Origin: Streptomyces sp. DH37
GTDB taxonomy: Bacteria > Actinomycetota > Actinomycetes > Streptomycetales > Streptomycetaceae
Direction of reading: 5' to 3'
NCBI RefSeq assembly: GCF_029813835.1
Contig: NZ_JARVKV010000023.1
Span: 1-64,000, forward strand
DNA length: 64,000 nucleotides
Part shown: positions 26,742 through 35,945 of the stretch, piece after piece
How the letters are laid out: each line of letters starts with the position of its first letter
How positions within the stretch are numbered: position 1 is the first letter of the stretch
Notes under the pieces: model-generated
What the model saw: only the letters and a program-made list of their open reading frames with translations
What the model was told of the DNA's origin: nothing
Database searches by the model: none
Made by a program: the position numbers and the translations under genes

Positions 26742-27542
26742 ATGACCGCCCCCTCCCGCGCCCTCCCCCGTTCCGCGCCCCCGCTGGTCGCGGTCGCCCA
26801 CGGCTCCCGCGACCCCGAGGCGCCGCGCACCGTCACCGCGCTGCTCGACCTCGTACGGTCGCTGCGGCCCGGTCTGCGGGTGGAGCCCGGCCACGTCGAG
26901 CTGAACGAACCGCTGCTGCCGGACGCGCTGGACGCGTTGCCCGGCGGCCCCGACGGCACGGCGGTCCTCGTCCCGCTGCTCCTCGGCCGCGGCCACCACG
27001 TCAAGCACGACCTGCCCGGGGCCGCTGCCGCCGCCGGGCACCTGTCCGTGCGGATCGCCGCTCCGCTGGGCCCGCACCCGCTGCTGGCCGAGGCGCTGGC
27101 CGCGCGGCTGGCCGAGACGGGCTGGACGGGCGCCCGCGACCCCCGCGCCGGCGGCGTCGTGCTGGCCGCCGCCGGATCCCGCGACCCGGAGTCGGCCCGG
27201 GACGCCGGGCGGACGGCCGCCCTGCTCTCCGCCCGCCTCGGCGGCGTCCCGGTCGTGCCCGCCTACGCCTCGGCCGCCGGGCCGACCGTCCCCGAGGCGG
27301 TGGCCGCCCTGCGGGCCTCCGGCCGCCGCGACATCGCCCTCGCCTCGTACTTCACCGCGCCGGGCCTCTTCGCCGCCCGGTGCGCGCGGGCCGTCCCCGG
27401 CCTGCCCGCCGCCCGTCCGCTGGGCGCGCACCCGGCGCTGGCCCGCCTCGTCCTGCACCGCTACGACGAGGCCCGCGCCCGCGCCGCGGCCCGTCCGCCC
27501 GCCCTCCGCCCGGTGCGGGGCGCCCTGGCCCGCGCGTCCTGA
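26742..27542 (+). CDS. CbiX-type sirohydrochlorin chelatase
   Basis: A 266-residue protein of two tandem CbiX-like halves. The first opens LVAVAHGSRDPEAPRTVTAL and continues VLVPLLLGRGHHVKHDLP; the second opens GGVVLAAAGSRDPES with IALASYFTAPGLFA. Such chelatases insert Fe2+ (siroheme) or Co2+ (cobalamin) into sirohydrochlorin. Being divergent from nasA and in the same region as nirB, which needs siroheme, ferrochelation for nitrite reductase is the likeliest role. ATG 26742 is the first Met consistent with the family start; the upstream frame is open but implausible. Confidence 0.88.
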   Translation: MTAPSRALPRSAPPLVAVAHGSRDPEAPRTVTALLDLVRSLRPGLRVEPGHVELNEPLLPDALDALPGGPDGTAVLVPLLLGRGHHVKHDLPGAAAAAGHLSVRIAAPLGPHPLLAEALAARLAETGWTGARDPRAGGVVLAAAGSRDPESARDAGRTAALLSARLGGVPVVPAYASAAGPTVPEAVAALRASGRRDIALASYFTAPGLFAARCARAVPGLPAARPLGAHPALARLVLHRYDEARARAAARPPALRPVRGALARAS

Positions 27543-27599
27543 CCGCCGGGGGCCGTCCGGGACCGCCCGTGTGTCACCCGGGGCGGCTAGCGTCGGTGT

Positions 27600-28973
27600 A
27601 TGCACGGCAGGTATGGCGATGCGTACGCCATGGACGACACGACGGACGACACCACAGCCGACACGGTGGCCGACACGGTGGAGCACGTCGCCGGCTACGG
27701 CGGCGCGGCGCTGGAGCGCTGGGTGCCCGAGCCCGACAAACGGCCCGGCCGCACCGCCTTCCAGCGCGACCGGGCACGGGTGCTGCACTCCGCCGCGCTG
27801 CGGCGGCTCGCGGGCAAGACCCAGGTCGTCACCCCCGACGGCGCCGCCCCGGCGTGGGACGCCACCCCCCGCACCCGGCTGACGCACTCCCTGGAGTGCG
27901 CCCAGGTCGGCCGGGAACTGGGCGCCGCGCTCGGCTGCGACCCCGATCTGGTGGAGACGGCCTGCCTCGCCCACGACCTGGGCCACCCGCCCTTCGGGCA
28001 CAACGGCGAGCGCGTGCTGGACGAGATCGCCGGGCCCTGCGGCGGCTTCGAGGGCAACGCGCAGTCGCTGCGGCTGCTGTCCCGGCTGGAGCCGAAACGG
28101 TTCGTCGAGGAGAGCGGCGGAGCGGGCGGCGGCCGGCTGGTCAGCGTCGGCCTCAACCTCACCCGCGCCGCCCTGGACGCCGCCACCAAGTACCCCTGGC
28201 CGCGCGGCGGCCACCCCACCGACCCGGCCTCGAGGAAGTTCGGCGTCTACGAGGACGACCTGCCGGTCTTCGCATGGTTCCGGCGCGGCGCCCCCGAGCA
28301 CGGGCAGTGCTTCGAGGCGCAGGTCATGGACTGGTCCGACGACGTCGCCTACTCCGTCCACGACGTCGAGGACGGCCTGCACGCCGGCCACCTCGACCCC
28401 AACCTGCTGCTGGCCGACCCCGAGCGCCGCGAGGTCCTCGCCGTCGCCGCCGAGCGCTACGCCCCGCCCGGCACCGAGGAGGCGGAACTCGCCGAGGCCC
28501 TGGACCGGCTGCTGGACCAGGAGTGGTGGCCGCACGGCTACGACGGGACGGCCGTCGCCCAGGCCCGGCTGAAGGACGCCACCAGCCAGCTCATCGGCCG
28601 CTTCTGCCTGGCCGCCGAGGGCGCGACCCGGGCGGCGTACGGCACGGGCCGGCTCACCCGCCACGCCGCCCGCCTGGTGGTGCCGCGCGGGACGCGGCTG
28701 GAGTGCGACGTGCTCAAGGCCGTCGCCGACCGGTACGTCATGCAGCGCCCCGACCAGGAGCGGCTGCGCGGCGAGCAGCGCGACATCCTGACCGGGCTGG
28801 CCGAGGCGCTGACCGCACGCGCCCCGGACGGCCTGGACCCGCAGTTCCGCGCGCTGTTCGCGGAGGCCGGCGACGACCGGGCCCGGCTGCGCGTGATCGT
28901 CGACCAGATCGCCTCCCTCACCGACGCCTCGGCCCGCCGCCTGCACGCCCGCCTCACGGGCGCGGCGGTGTGA
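27600..28973 (+). CDS. dgt: Deoxyguanosinetriphosphate triphosphohydrolase-like protein
   Basis: A 457-residue HD-domain nucleotide triphosphohydrolase that splits dNTPs to deoxynucleoside and triphosphate. The HD motif appears as [17 protein letters not shown] and [21 protein letters not shown], with a later metal-side Asp in [17 protein letters not shown]. The length fits the dGTPase family. The first 30 residues are acidic and variable; ATG 27630 (MDDTTDD) is an alternative start, and neither has a strong ribosome site. It is followed by a 15-bp hairpin terminator. Confidence 0.9.
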   Translation: MHGRYGDAYAMDDTTDDTTADTVADTVEHVAGYGGAALERWVPEPDKRPGRTAFQRDRARVLHSAALRRLAGKTQVVTPDGAAPAWDATPRTRLTHSLECAQVGRELGAALGCDPDLVETACLAHDLGHPPFGHNGERVLDEIAGPCGGFEGNAQSLRLLSRLEPKRFVEESGGAGGGRLVSVGLNLTRAALDAATKYPWPRGGHPTDPASRKFGVYEDDLPVFAWFRRGAPEHGQCFEAQVMDWSDDVAYSVHDVEDGLHAGHLDPNLLLADPERREVLAVAAERYAPPGTEEAELAEALDRLLDQEWWPHGYDGTAVAQARLKDATSQLIGRFCLAAEGATRAAYGTGRLTRHAARLVVPRGTRLECDVLKAVADRYVMQRPDQERLRGEQRDILTGLAEALTARAPDGLDPQFRALFAEAGDDRARLRVIVDQIASLTDASARRLHARLTGAAV

Positions 28974-29058
28974 GGGCGGGCCGGCCGCCGTCCCGGCGCC
29001 AACGGCACGGACACCGGTCACACTCGCGTGTGAACAGGCCGCCTTCGCGTTCCGGCGG

Positions 29059-29093
29059 CCGGCAGGGCCCGCCGTGCCGGCGGGCCCTGCCGG
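29059..29093. terminator. 15-bp hairpin, bidirectional terminator
   Basis: 29059-29073 pairs perfectly with 29079-29093 around a 5-nt loop, between the convergent dgt and LPMO genes. Confidence 0.75.
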
Positions 29094-29153
29094 GACGGGC
29101 GGCGGGGCCTGTCCGGCCGCCCGTCACAGCCGCTTCGGTGACGCGGGCACCGT

Positions 29154-29903
29154 TCAGCAGGCGCCCAGGTCCCGCCAGACGCCGGAGACGCCCGGTTCCT
29201 CGCCGCGCGTCCACCACGCGGCCCGCCAGGCGTGGTTCCGGTGCGTCACGGTCTGGCCGCCGGTGTAGGCCACGGACCGGTCCCAGGCGGCGGAGGAGGC
29301 GCACTCGGCCGGCGGGGCCGGCGTCTCGCCGCCGCCGCCGTCACCCCCGCCGCTGCCGACCTGCACGTCCACGCAGTTGTAGAACGCGTTGGCGGTGTCC
29401 GCGACGTTCCACACGGCGAGGATCTTGTGCTTGCCGGCGGGCAGGCCGGAGAGGGTGTGCGAGATGTTCGACGGCGGGCGGGCGCCGCCCTGGTTGAACT
29501 GCTTGAACAGAACGCCGTCGACGTAGTAGTCCCAGGTGCTGGTGCTGTGCGCGGCGGTCAGCCGCCACTGGAAGGTGACCGTGCTGGAGACCTGGGTCAC
29601 CGGCCAGTTCCTGCTGTCGTCGTCCAGGAAGGTCCAGCGGGTGCCGCCGCTGCACAGGCGCGAGCCCTTGGGGGCCTCGACGCTCTGGGGCTCGTACTGC
29701 AGGCCGTCGCAGCCGGTGACCCGCCCGGTGGCACAGTGGTCCTGGCGGCTGGGCGGGGAGGTGATCCAGCCGTGGGCGCTCGCCGGTTTTGCCGAGGTCA
29801 TGACAATCATGAGGGGCAGTGCCAGTGCGAAGGCGAAGAGCGAGGCCAGCAGTCTCGCGGGACTCCTTCGTGTCGTCCGTGGGGTTCGCCTGGTCGGATT
29901 CAT
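29154..29903 (-). CDS. Secreted AA10 lytic polysaccharide monooxygenase
   Basis: A 249-residue copper LPMO of family AA10 (formerly CBM33). The signal peptide (1-43) ends in ASA, leaving His44 (HGWITSPPSRQ) as the mature N-terminus, which is required for the copper His-brace. The second brace histidine is His119 in LTAAHSTSTWDYY. Other AA10 marks: YEPQSVEAPKG, DDDSRNWPVTQV, ILAVWNVADTANAFYNCVDV. A Gly-rich linker joins a C-terminal CBM5/12-like chitin-binding module (AWDRSVAYTGGQTVTH, then AAWWTRGEEPG). Chitin is therefore the likelier substrate. Two DasR-type operators lie upstream. Confidence 0.92.
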   Translation of the reverse strand: MNPTRRTPRTTRRSPARLLASLFAFALALPLMIVMTSAKPASAHGWITSPPSRQDHCATGRVTGCDGLQYEPQSVEAPKGSRLCSGGTRWTFLDDDSRNWPVTQVSSTVTFQWRLTAAHSTSTWDYYVDGVLFKQFNQGGARPPSNISHTLSGLPAGKHKILAVWNVADTANAFYNCVDVQVGSGGGDGGGGETPAPPAECASSAAWDRSVAYTGGQTVTHRNHAWRAAWWTRGEEPGVSGVWRDLGAC

Positions 29904-30019
29904 GTGGGGGCTCCTTCTCCGTCGTCGCGCCGGCCCGGCCCGGCCCGCTCGTTGAGCGGTGCGGGGGGTGGTGTCGCGGCGGGTCGTTCCGGGGTTGGGG
30001 CGCGTTGCCATGACGGTAA

Positions 30020-30035
30020 GTTGGTACAGACCAAT
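30020..30035. promoter_or_regulatory. DasR-responsive element, promoter-proximal
   Basis: GTTGGTACAGACCAAT, arms TTGGT/ACCAA, close to the dre consensus ACTGGTCTAGACCAGT and to the direct repeats of Streptomyces chitinase promoters. It is about 117 bp upstream of the LPMO start. N-acetylglucosamine-dependent derepression is expected. Confidence 0.72.
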
Positions 30036-30228
30036 TGGCGAGGCCGTTTTCGGCTCGGACCGGGGCGCCGCGGCGGTGTGCGGCCGGGTCCGGCGCGCGG
30101 GGTCCGGTCGTGGGCGGAGTGCGGTCCGCACAGGTCGAACCGGAGCCGGACGGCCGCCGAGGGAGGCGCCGGACTCCGCCGCGTGCCGGATGCGACGGGG
30201 AATGCGGCGGTATGCCGGGTTGTCCGAA

Positions 30229-30244
30229 ACTGGTACAGACCAAT
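30229..30244. promoter_or_regulatory. DasR-responsive element, distal copy
   Basis: ACTGGTACAGACCAAT shares 14 of 16 bases with the proximal site and matches the dre consensus at 13 of 16. The two sites lie 209 bp apart and could allow looping or cooperative repression. Confidence 0.7.
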
Positions 30245-30323
30245 AGCCGGGGTGTGGTAAGGCGACGGCGCCCCGCCCCGCTCCGCCCCGCCGCACGGCG
30301 GGACGGGGCGGGGCGGGGCGGGC

Positions 30324-30737
30324 TCAGCCGAGCGCGTGGCCGGTGGTGCTGTCCACGTGGGCGGGGATCTCCCCCTCGTGGCGGTCGCCGGTCGAGGCCG
30401 TCCCCGTGGGCTCGAACATCAGGATCGACCCGCCCGGCGACGACGGCCGGTGCTCGGTGCCGCGCGGCACCACGAAGACGTCCCCCTTGCCGAGCACGAC
30501 GGTGCTCTCGTTGCCGTCGGCGTCGCGCAGGGCGACGTCGAAGCGGCCGTCGAGGACGAGGAAGAACTCGTCGGTGTCCTCGTGCACGTGCCAGACGTGC
30601 TCGCCCCGGACGTGGGCGATCCGCACGTCGTAGTCGTTCACGCGGGTCACGATCCGGGGGCTGTAGACGTCGGAGAAGGAGGCCAGCGCCTCGGCCAGGT
30701 TCACGGGCTGCTCGATGTTCACGGGCTTCTCGTCCAT
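30324..30737 (-). CDS. Small cupin protein
   Basis: A 137-residue single-domain cupin. The beta-barrel metal motif is seen as EHVWHVHEDTDEFFLVLDGRFDV (His, His, Glu) with the second cupin motif GDVFVVPRGTEHRP. This architecture suits a small metal-dependent isomerase, dioxygenase or a sensor; the substrate cannot be read. ATG 30737 follows GGAGG at 9 nt. It follows the EEP-family gene by 59 nt on the same strand, so they may be co-transcribed. Confidence 0.85.
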   Translation of the reverse strand: MDEKPVNIEQPVNLAEALASFSDVYSPRIVTRVNDYDVRIAHVRGEHVWHVHEDTDEFFLVLDGRFDVALRDADGNESTVVLGKGDVFVVPRGTEHRPSSPGGSILMFEPTGTASTGDRHEGEIPAHVDSTTGHALG

Positions 30738-30796
30738 GGCGGCCATCCTCCACCACCGTGCGCCCGGCCGTCCCGTGCCGGTGCGGTCGCGTCCGC

Positions 30797-31621
30797 TCAG
30801 GGGGTCGGCTCGGAGGCCAGGTCCACGACGACGGCGGCGTGGTCGGACGGCCAGGTGCCGCCGACCGGGCCGTCGCCCGCGCGCCGCACGGCCGTGACGC
30901 GGCCCAGCCCGTCCGGGCCGGGCGGGCCGACGTGGACGTAGTCGACCCGGGCGCTGGGCCGGAAGGTGGCCGCGACATAGGGGTTGGCCGCGTCCCGGGT
31001 CGCGGCGGGGGCCGCCGGGTCGGCGTACTCCCAGGCGTCCAGCAGCACCTGGCCCTCGACGGCGGGGGCGGTCCGGTAACCGCCCATCAGCCGGATCTCG
31101 TCGGCGTCGGGCCGGGCGTTGAAGTCCCCGGTGACGACCGGGGGGAAGCCGCCCCCGCCCCGGTGGGCCGCGACGAACTCCGCCAGGACCGCGACCTGCC
31201 GGCAGCGCAGGGCCGAGGCGTGGGCGGTCGAGGTCAGATGGGTGGTGAAGAACGGCACCGGGTGGCCGGGCGCGTCCAGCCGCGCGTACAGCGCCGCCCG
31301 TCCGTCGTCGCCCTCGGCCGGGGGCAGCCGCACCACCGCGCGGTCCGTGACGGGCCAGCGGCTGAGCACGGCGTTGCCGACGCCGAGCTCCGGGTCGTCC
31401 AGCCGCTTCCGCCACTGCCCGGGTACGTCCCAGGCAGCCCAGGTCCAGTGCATGCCCAGCTCGTCCGCGAGCCACCCGGCGAGGTTCTCCCCGCCGCGGT
31501 CCCACACCTCCTGCAGCCCCACCACGTCGGGCCGCAGCTCGCGCAGTACCGCGAGGATCGCCGTGCGCCGCTCCTCCCACGGGCCGAACCGCCACCACAC
31601 GTTCCACGTCACCACGCGCAT
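30797..31621 (-). CDS. Endonuclease/exonuclease/phosphatase family hydrolase
   Basis: A 274-residue EEP-fold metal phosphoesterase. Motifs in order: VVTWNVWWRFG (Asn), VVGLQEVWDRGG (Glu), FFTTHLTSTA, VVTGDFNARPDADEIR (catalytic Asp-x-Asn), YVHVGPP, and C-terminal TWPSDHAAVVVDL (SDH). No signal peptide, so probably cytosolic. The substrate could be DNA, a phospholipid head group or a nucleotide; the sequence does not decide. Confidence 0.88.
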   Translation of the reverse strand: MRVVTWNVWWRFGPWEERRTAILAVLRELRPDVVGLQEVWDRGGENLAGWLADELGMHWTWAAWDVPGQWRKRLDDPELGVGNAVLSRWPVTDRAVVRLPPAEGDDGRAALYARLDAPGHPVPFFTTHLTSTAHASALRCRQVAVLAEFVAAHRGGGGFPPVVTGDFNARPDADEIRLMGGYRTAPAVEGQVLLDAWEYADPAAPAATRDAANPYVAATFRPSARVDYVHVGPPGPDGLGRVTAVRRAGDGPVGGTWPSDHAAVVVDLASEPTP

Positions 31622-31893
31622 CCGCCGCCCCTGCTCCCTGCATCGCCCCTGGTGGGGCCATGGACGTACCCCGTTCACCGCCCCGGTACCCGCCCGATGT
31701 GACGCGCAGCGGTCCGGAGGGGGAACGGTTCGGATACGGTCGCGGAGGCCGTGTGCACGGCGTGCGGGACGGACCGGGCGGACCGGGCGGTCCGGGCGGA
31801 CCGGCGCCCGGGCCGTACGGGACCGGCCGACGCGCCCCGGTGTTCACGGACCTGACGGACCGTCCCCGAGGCGGGGGCGCGGGGCCGGGCGCG

Positions 31894-32676
31894 TCACTCG
31901 GCCGACTCCAGGAAGTCCGCTATCGCCGGGGCGAAGGACGGGTCCCGCACGGCCGTCAGGTGGTCGCCGTACAGCGTCCGCAGGGAGGCGCGGGGGATCG
32001 CGTCGGCGAGCACCTGCGGGCGTCCGGCCAGCGGGTCGTCCACCCCCGCGAGCACCAGGGTCGGCACCGTGACGTCCGCCAGCGCGGTCGGGCCCCGGTG
32101 CATGGACCTGCCCTGCGCGGCCAGGGCGCGGCGGTCGGCGCCCACCTCGTCCGCCCAGATCCGCAGGCCGGTCATCCGCAGCGGCACGTCCGCCGGGTCC
32201 TCCGCCAGCAGCGCCGCCACCACCAGCTCCGGCGGCAGCTCCCGGGTGTCCACCCCGCCCAGCTCCACCACCGCGGCCCCCACCCCGCCGACGACCAGCC
32301 GGGTGACGCGCTCGTCCCGCGCGGCGGCCAGCAGCGCGGTGACCGCGCCCATCGAGTAGCCCACCAGGTGCACCCGTCCGTCGCCCAGGACGTCCAGCAG
32401 GCCCAGCAGGTCGCGCGCCATGGCGGTCTCGCCGTAGAGCCGGGAGTCGTGCGGCTTGTCGGAGCAGCCGTGGCCGCGCGCGTCGATGCCGACCACCCGC
32501 CGCCCCCGCCGGGTCAGCACCTCGACGACGCCGGGCCGGACCCAGTTGGAGTGGGTGTCGGCGATGAAGCCGTGATGCAGCACCACGGTCGGCAGTCCCC
32601 GGTCGCCGCCGGGCGCCGGATCCCAGCGGTGGTAGCGGATGGTCACGCCGTCGAAGGAGGTGAACTCGCGTGTCAT
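31894..32676 (-). CDS. Alpha/beta hydrolase
   Basis: A 260-residue alpha/beta-hydrolase-fold enzyme. The oxyanion region is VVLHHGFIADTHSNW, the strand-4 motif VVGIDARGHGCSDKP, the nucleophile elbow GYSMGAV (Ser), then the acid region VLAGVDDPLAG and the His near GDHLTAV. It resembles esterases and epoxide hydrolases of the MhpC type. No signal peptide. It is divergent from the large LuxR regulator, 195 bp away; a regulatory link is possible but unproven. Confidence 0.87.
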   Translation of the reverse strand: MTREFTSFDGVTIRYHRWDPAPGGDRGLPTVVLHHGFIADTHSNWVRPGVVEVLTRRGRRVVGIDARGHGCSDKPHDSRLYGETAMARDLLGLLDVLGDGRVHLVGYSMGAVTALLAAARDERVTRLVVGGVGAAVVELGGVDTRELPPELVVAALLAEDPADVPLRMTGLRIWADEVGADRRALAAQGRSMHRGPTALADVTVPTLVLAGVDDPLAGRPQVLADAIPRASLRTLYGDHLTAVRDPSFAPAIADFLESAE

Positions 32677-32871
32677 GGGCAGACGGTAAGACCGCCGGTC
32701 GCGGCTCAGCGGCCGGCGGAGCTGCCGTTGTGCAAACGCACACACCGCCCGGCCGACCGCTGGGCCGCGGTCGCGACGTGGCCGCATTGTCATGGACACT
32801 TTGCTGGCCCGGTGCTGTCGTGAAGGGACACTCGGGCTACCTGACAGTCCCTTCCGAGGAGGGATGCGCGG

Positions 32872-35736
32872 ATGCACGGTGCGAAGACCGCACGGAAGGC
32901 CGTCGCGGAACTGATCGGCGGCGCGCGCGGGGGGCGGGGCGGCGCGCTGCTGGTGCGGGCCGAACCGGGGCTCGGCGCCAGCGCCCTGCTGGACCACGCC
33001 GCGGCCTCGTTCGAGAGGGCCGCCGGGGGCGGCACCGTGCTGCGCGCACGGGGCGTGGCCGCCGAGACCGCCGTCCCCTACAGCGGTCTGCACGCCCTGC
33101 TGCGGCCGGTGGCCGGCCGGCTGGCGCCGGACGACCCGCGCACCGCGGCCCTCGCCGGAGCCCTGACGCTCGGCGCGGCGCCCGCCGACGAGGGACCTGT
33201 ACTGGCGGGGCTGCCGGCGCTGCTGCACGACCTGGCCGCCGAGGGGCCGCTGCTGCTGTGCGTCGACGACGCGCACCACCTCGACGCGTCCTCCCGCCGG
33301 GTCCTGGGCTTCGCCGCCCGCCGGCTGGGCCCGCCGCTGCCCGTCGCGATGCTGGTCGCCGCGCGCCGCGACGGCAGCGAGGACCCGCTCCTGGCGGGCC
33401 TGCCCGTCCTCACCCTGGAACCCCTGGACACCGCCGCCGCCACCGCGTTCCTGGACGAGCTGCTGCCCGCCGACGCCGACCCGGCCGTACGGGAGGCGCT
33501 GCTGCACGCGGGCGGCGGCAACCCCGGCCACCTCGCCGACCTGGCCGCCTCCCTCACCCCCGCCCAGCTCACCGGCGCCGAACCGCCGCCCCACCCGCTC
33601 CCGGCCACCGGGCCCCGGCTGCGCTCGGCCGCCGCCGAACTGGCCGGTCTGCCCGGGGACACCCGCACCCTCCTCCTGCTGGCCGCCGCCGCGCACGAAC
33701 TGGGCGGCGCCGCCGACTGCTCCACCCTGGTGCGCGCCGCGGCCCTGGCCGGGCTCGACCCCGCCGCCGCGGCCCCGGCCGAGCGGCGCGGCATCCTGCG
33801 GCGCGTGGGCGACCACCTGTGCTTCGCCCACGCGCTGCTGTGCCGCGCCGCCTACTGGAGCGAGCCGCCCGAGCGGCGCCGCGCCGCCCACCTGCTCCTC
33901 GCCCGCGCCCTGGACGCCACCGCCGTCCCCGGCGCCGAGGCCGCCGGCGCGGGGTCGCCGCACCGGCTGCCGGCCCTGCGCCACCGCGCCGCCGCGGCCC
34001 GGCCGGCGGCGGTCCCCGACCCCCGCCTCGCCGACGCCCTGGCCGCCACCGCCGCCGACACCACGGCCACCGACGAGCGCGTCCACGCCGAGCTGGCCGA
34101 CGCCCTGTGGCGGGCCGCCGAGCTCACCGGCGCCGACGGCGGACCCGACGGCGCCCAGGACACCGACGTCCGCGCGGCCCGGCTGACCGCCGCGGCCGAG
34201 CACGCCTGGTCGGCCGGGCTGCCGTACCGCGCCCTCACCCTGCTGGACCAGGCCCGCGCGCTGCCCGTCCACGACGCCGTACGCGGCCGGACCGAACTCG
34301 TGCGCGGCGCGCTGGAGCTGCGCAACGGCGTGGTCACCGACGCCCACGAGCTGCTGTCGTACGCCGCCCGGCTGCTGGCCCCGTACGATCCGCACACCGC
34401 CCGCCGGGCGCTGCTCCACGCGACCGAGGCGGCCTGGGCGGTCGGCGACATCGCCGGCTTCCGCGCCGACCTCGCCCGCATCGCCGAGCTGAGGCCCCCC
34501 ACCGAGGACCCGCTGCTCGACGACTACTGCGCGGGGCTGGACGCGGTGCTGTCCGGCGACATCCCCCGCGGCGGCCCGCTCCTGCTGCGCGTCCTGGAGC
34601 GCGCCGCCGGCGAGCGGCAGCCCTGGCGGCTGATCCGGGCCGGGATCGTGGCCCTGGTGGTCGGCGACGTCGCGGCGGCCCACGACCTCAACACCCGCGC
34701 CCTGGCCGCGGCCCGGGCGTGCGGCCCGGCCGCCGTCATCCCCCAGGCACTGGAGCACCTGGCCTACAGCGAGCTGCGGGCCGGGCGGCACAGCCGCGCC
34801 CGTGCCCACGCCGAGGCCGGGCTGCGCCGCGCGCGGCGCACCGGTCAGCGCAACTGCGCCGCCCACCACCACGCCGTGCTGGCGATGGCCGCGGCCGTGG
34901 AGGGGGACGCGGCGGCCTGCGCCGAGCACGCCCGTGCCGCGGGCGAGGACGCCGGCCCGCACGGCCTGGGCGTCGCCACCACCCTGGCCCAGTGGGCGCT
35001 GGCCCGCTGCGACATGGGGCACGGCAGGCCGCACGAGGCGGCGGCCCGGCTGGGGCCGCTGGTGGGCGCCGGGTCCGGGGAGGGCCCGGGGAGCGGACGC
35101 GGGCACTTCGCGCTCCAGGCGCTGGCCGCGCCGTGCCTGGTCGAGGCGGCCGCCCAGGCCGGCGACCACGAGACCGCCCGCGCCGCCCTGGAGGGCTTCG
35201 CCCGGTGGACCGCCGTCACCGCCGACCCGATGGCGCCCGTCCAGCTCGCCCGCTGCCGGGCCCTGCTCGCCGAGCCGGAGGAGGCCCCGGGGCTGTTCGC
35301 GAAGGCCCTCGAGGAGCACGCGCGGGTCGACAGCGACTTCGAGCGCGGCCGCACCCAGCTGCTGCACGGCAAGGCGCTGCGCCGCGGACGGCGGCCGGGC
35401 GCGGCCCGCGGAGTGCTGCGCGACGCGCTGCTGGCCTTCGAGCGCTGCGGCGCCCGCGGCTGGGCCGAGCAGGCCCGCGCCGAACTGCGGGCCACCGGCG
35501 AGGCGGCGGGCGTCGGCGCGCCGCGCGTGCTGGGCAGGCTGACCCCGCAGCAGCTGCGCATCGCCCGGTGCGTGGCGGAGGGGGCCACCAACCGGGAGGT
35601 CGCGCTGCGGCTGTCGGTCAGCCCCCGCACGGTCGACCACCACCTGCGGAACGTCTTCGCGGCGCTGGGCGTCCGCTCCCGGGTGGAGCTCACACGGGTC
35701 CTGGCGGCGGCGGGCGACGGCCGGCACGACGGCTGA
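32872..35736 (+). CDS. Large LuxR (LAL) regulator with degenerate P-loop
   Basis: A 954-residue regulator with the LAL layout: N-terminal AAA/NACHT-like ATPase, long helical repeat middle, and C-terminal LuxR helix-turn-helix (LTPQQLRIARCVAEGATNRE, then SVSPRTVDHHLRNVFAALGVRSR). The Walker A site, normally GEPGIGKS, reads AEPGLGAS here (30-37), with Ala36 in place of the essential Lys. Walker B is intact (LLLCVDDAHHLD). ATP hydrolysis is probably lost while the scaffold is kept. The start has GAGGAGGG at 8 nt. Its target genes are unknown; the divergent hydrolase is a candidate. Confidence 0.88.
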   Translation: MHGAKTARKAVAELIGGARGGRGGALLVRAEPGLGASALLDHAAASFERAAGGGTVLRARGVAAETAVPYSGLHALLRPVAGRLAPDDPRTAALAGALTLGAAPADEGPVLAGLPALLHDLAAEGPLLLCVDDAHHLDASSRRVLGFAARRLGPPLPVAMLVAARRDGSEDPLLAGLPVLTLEPLDTAAATAFLDELLPADADPAVREALLHAGGGNPGHLADLAASLTPAQLTGAEPPPHPLPATGPRLRSAAAELAGLPGDTRTLLLLAAAAHELGGAADCSTLVRAAALAGLDPAAAAPAERRGILRRVGDHLCFAHALLCRAAYWSEPPERRRAAHLLLARALDATAVPGAEAAGAGSPHRLPALRHRAAAARPAAVPDPRLADALAATAADTTATDERVHAELADALWRAAELTGADGGPDGAQDTDVRAARLTAAAEHAWSAGLPYRALTLLDQARALPVHDAVRGRTELVRGALELRNGVVTDAHELLSYAARLLAPYDPHTARRALLHATEAAWAVGDIAGFRADLARIAELRPPTEDPLLDDYCAGLDAVLSGDIPRGGPLLLRVLERAAGERQPWRLIRAGIVALVVGDVAAAHDLNTRALAAARACGPAAVIPQALEHLAYSELRAGRHSRARAHAEAGLRRARRTGQRNCAAHHHAVLAMAAAVEGDAAACAEHARAAGEDAGPHGLGVATTLAQWALARCDMGHGRPHEAAARLGPLVGAGSGEGPGSGRGHFALQALAAPCLVEAAAQAGDHETARAALEGFARWTAVTADPMAPVQLARCRALLAEPEEAPGLFAKALEEHARVDSDFERGRTQLLHGKALRRGRRPGAARGVLRDALLAFERCGARGWAEQARAELRATGEAAGVGAPRVLGRLTPQQLRIARCVAEGATNREVALRLSVSPRTVDHHLRNVFAALGVRSRVELTRVLAAAGDGRHDG

Positions 35737-35945
35737 CGCCCGCCCGCCGCGGGTCCCCGCGGACCTTTCCGCACACGTCGTCCCAGGCAGGACCGGTTGA
35801 CCCGCCGCCGGACGCCCGCACGCCGGGCACCTGGGAAACTGAGCGGTCGCTAAGTGATTTCCGCATACCTCTGGATATCCCGGTCCGGCCCTGCTGACAA
35901 TGCTGCATCGAGCCGCTCCCGACACCCGCCAGGTGGAGGACCGAG

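Larger units (their letters stand above)
29904..30323. other. 420-bp regulatory region upstream of the LPMO
   Basis: No gene is supported. It holds two near-identical 16-bp palindromes of the DasR/chitinase-repeat type, 209 bp apart, and is less GC-skewed around them. The spacer between them shows nothing else I can assign. Confidence 0.6.

Noticed and set aside
31894..35925. Minus-strand frame of over 1,300 codons
   Set aside because: Only the part before 32676 is real (alpha/beta hydrolase). The rest is antisense to the LuxR regulator.
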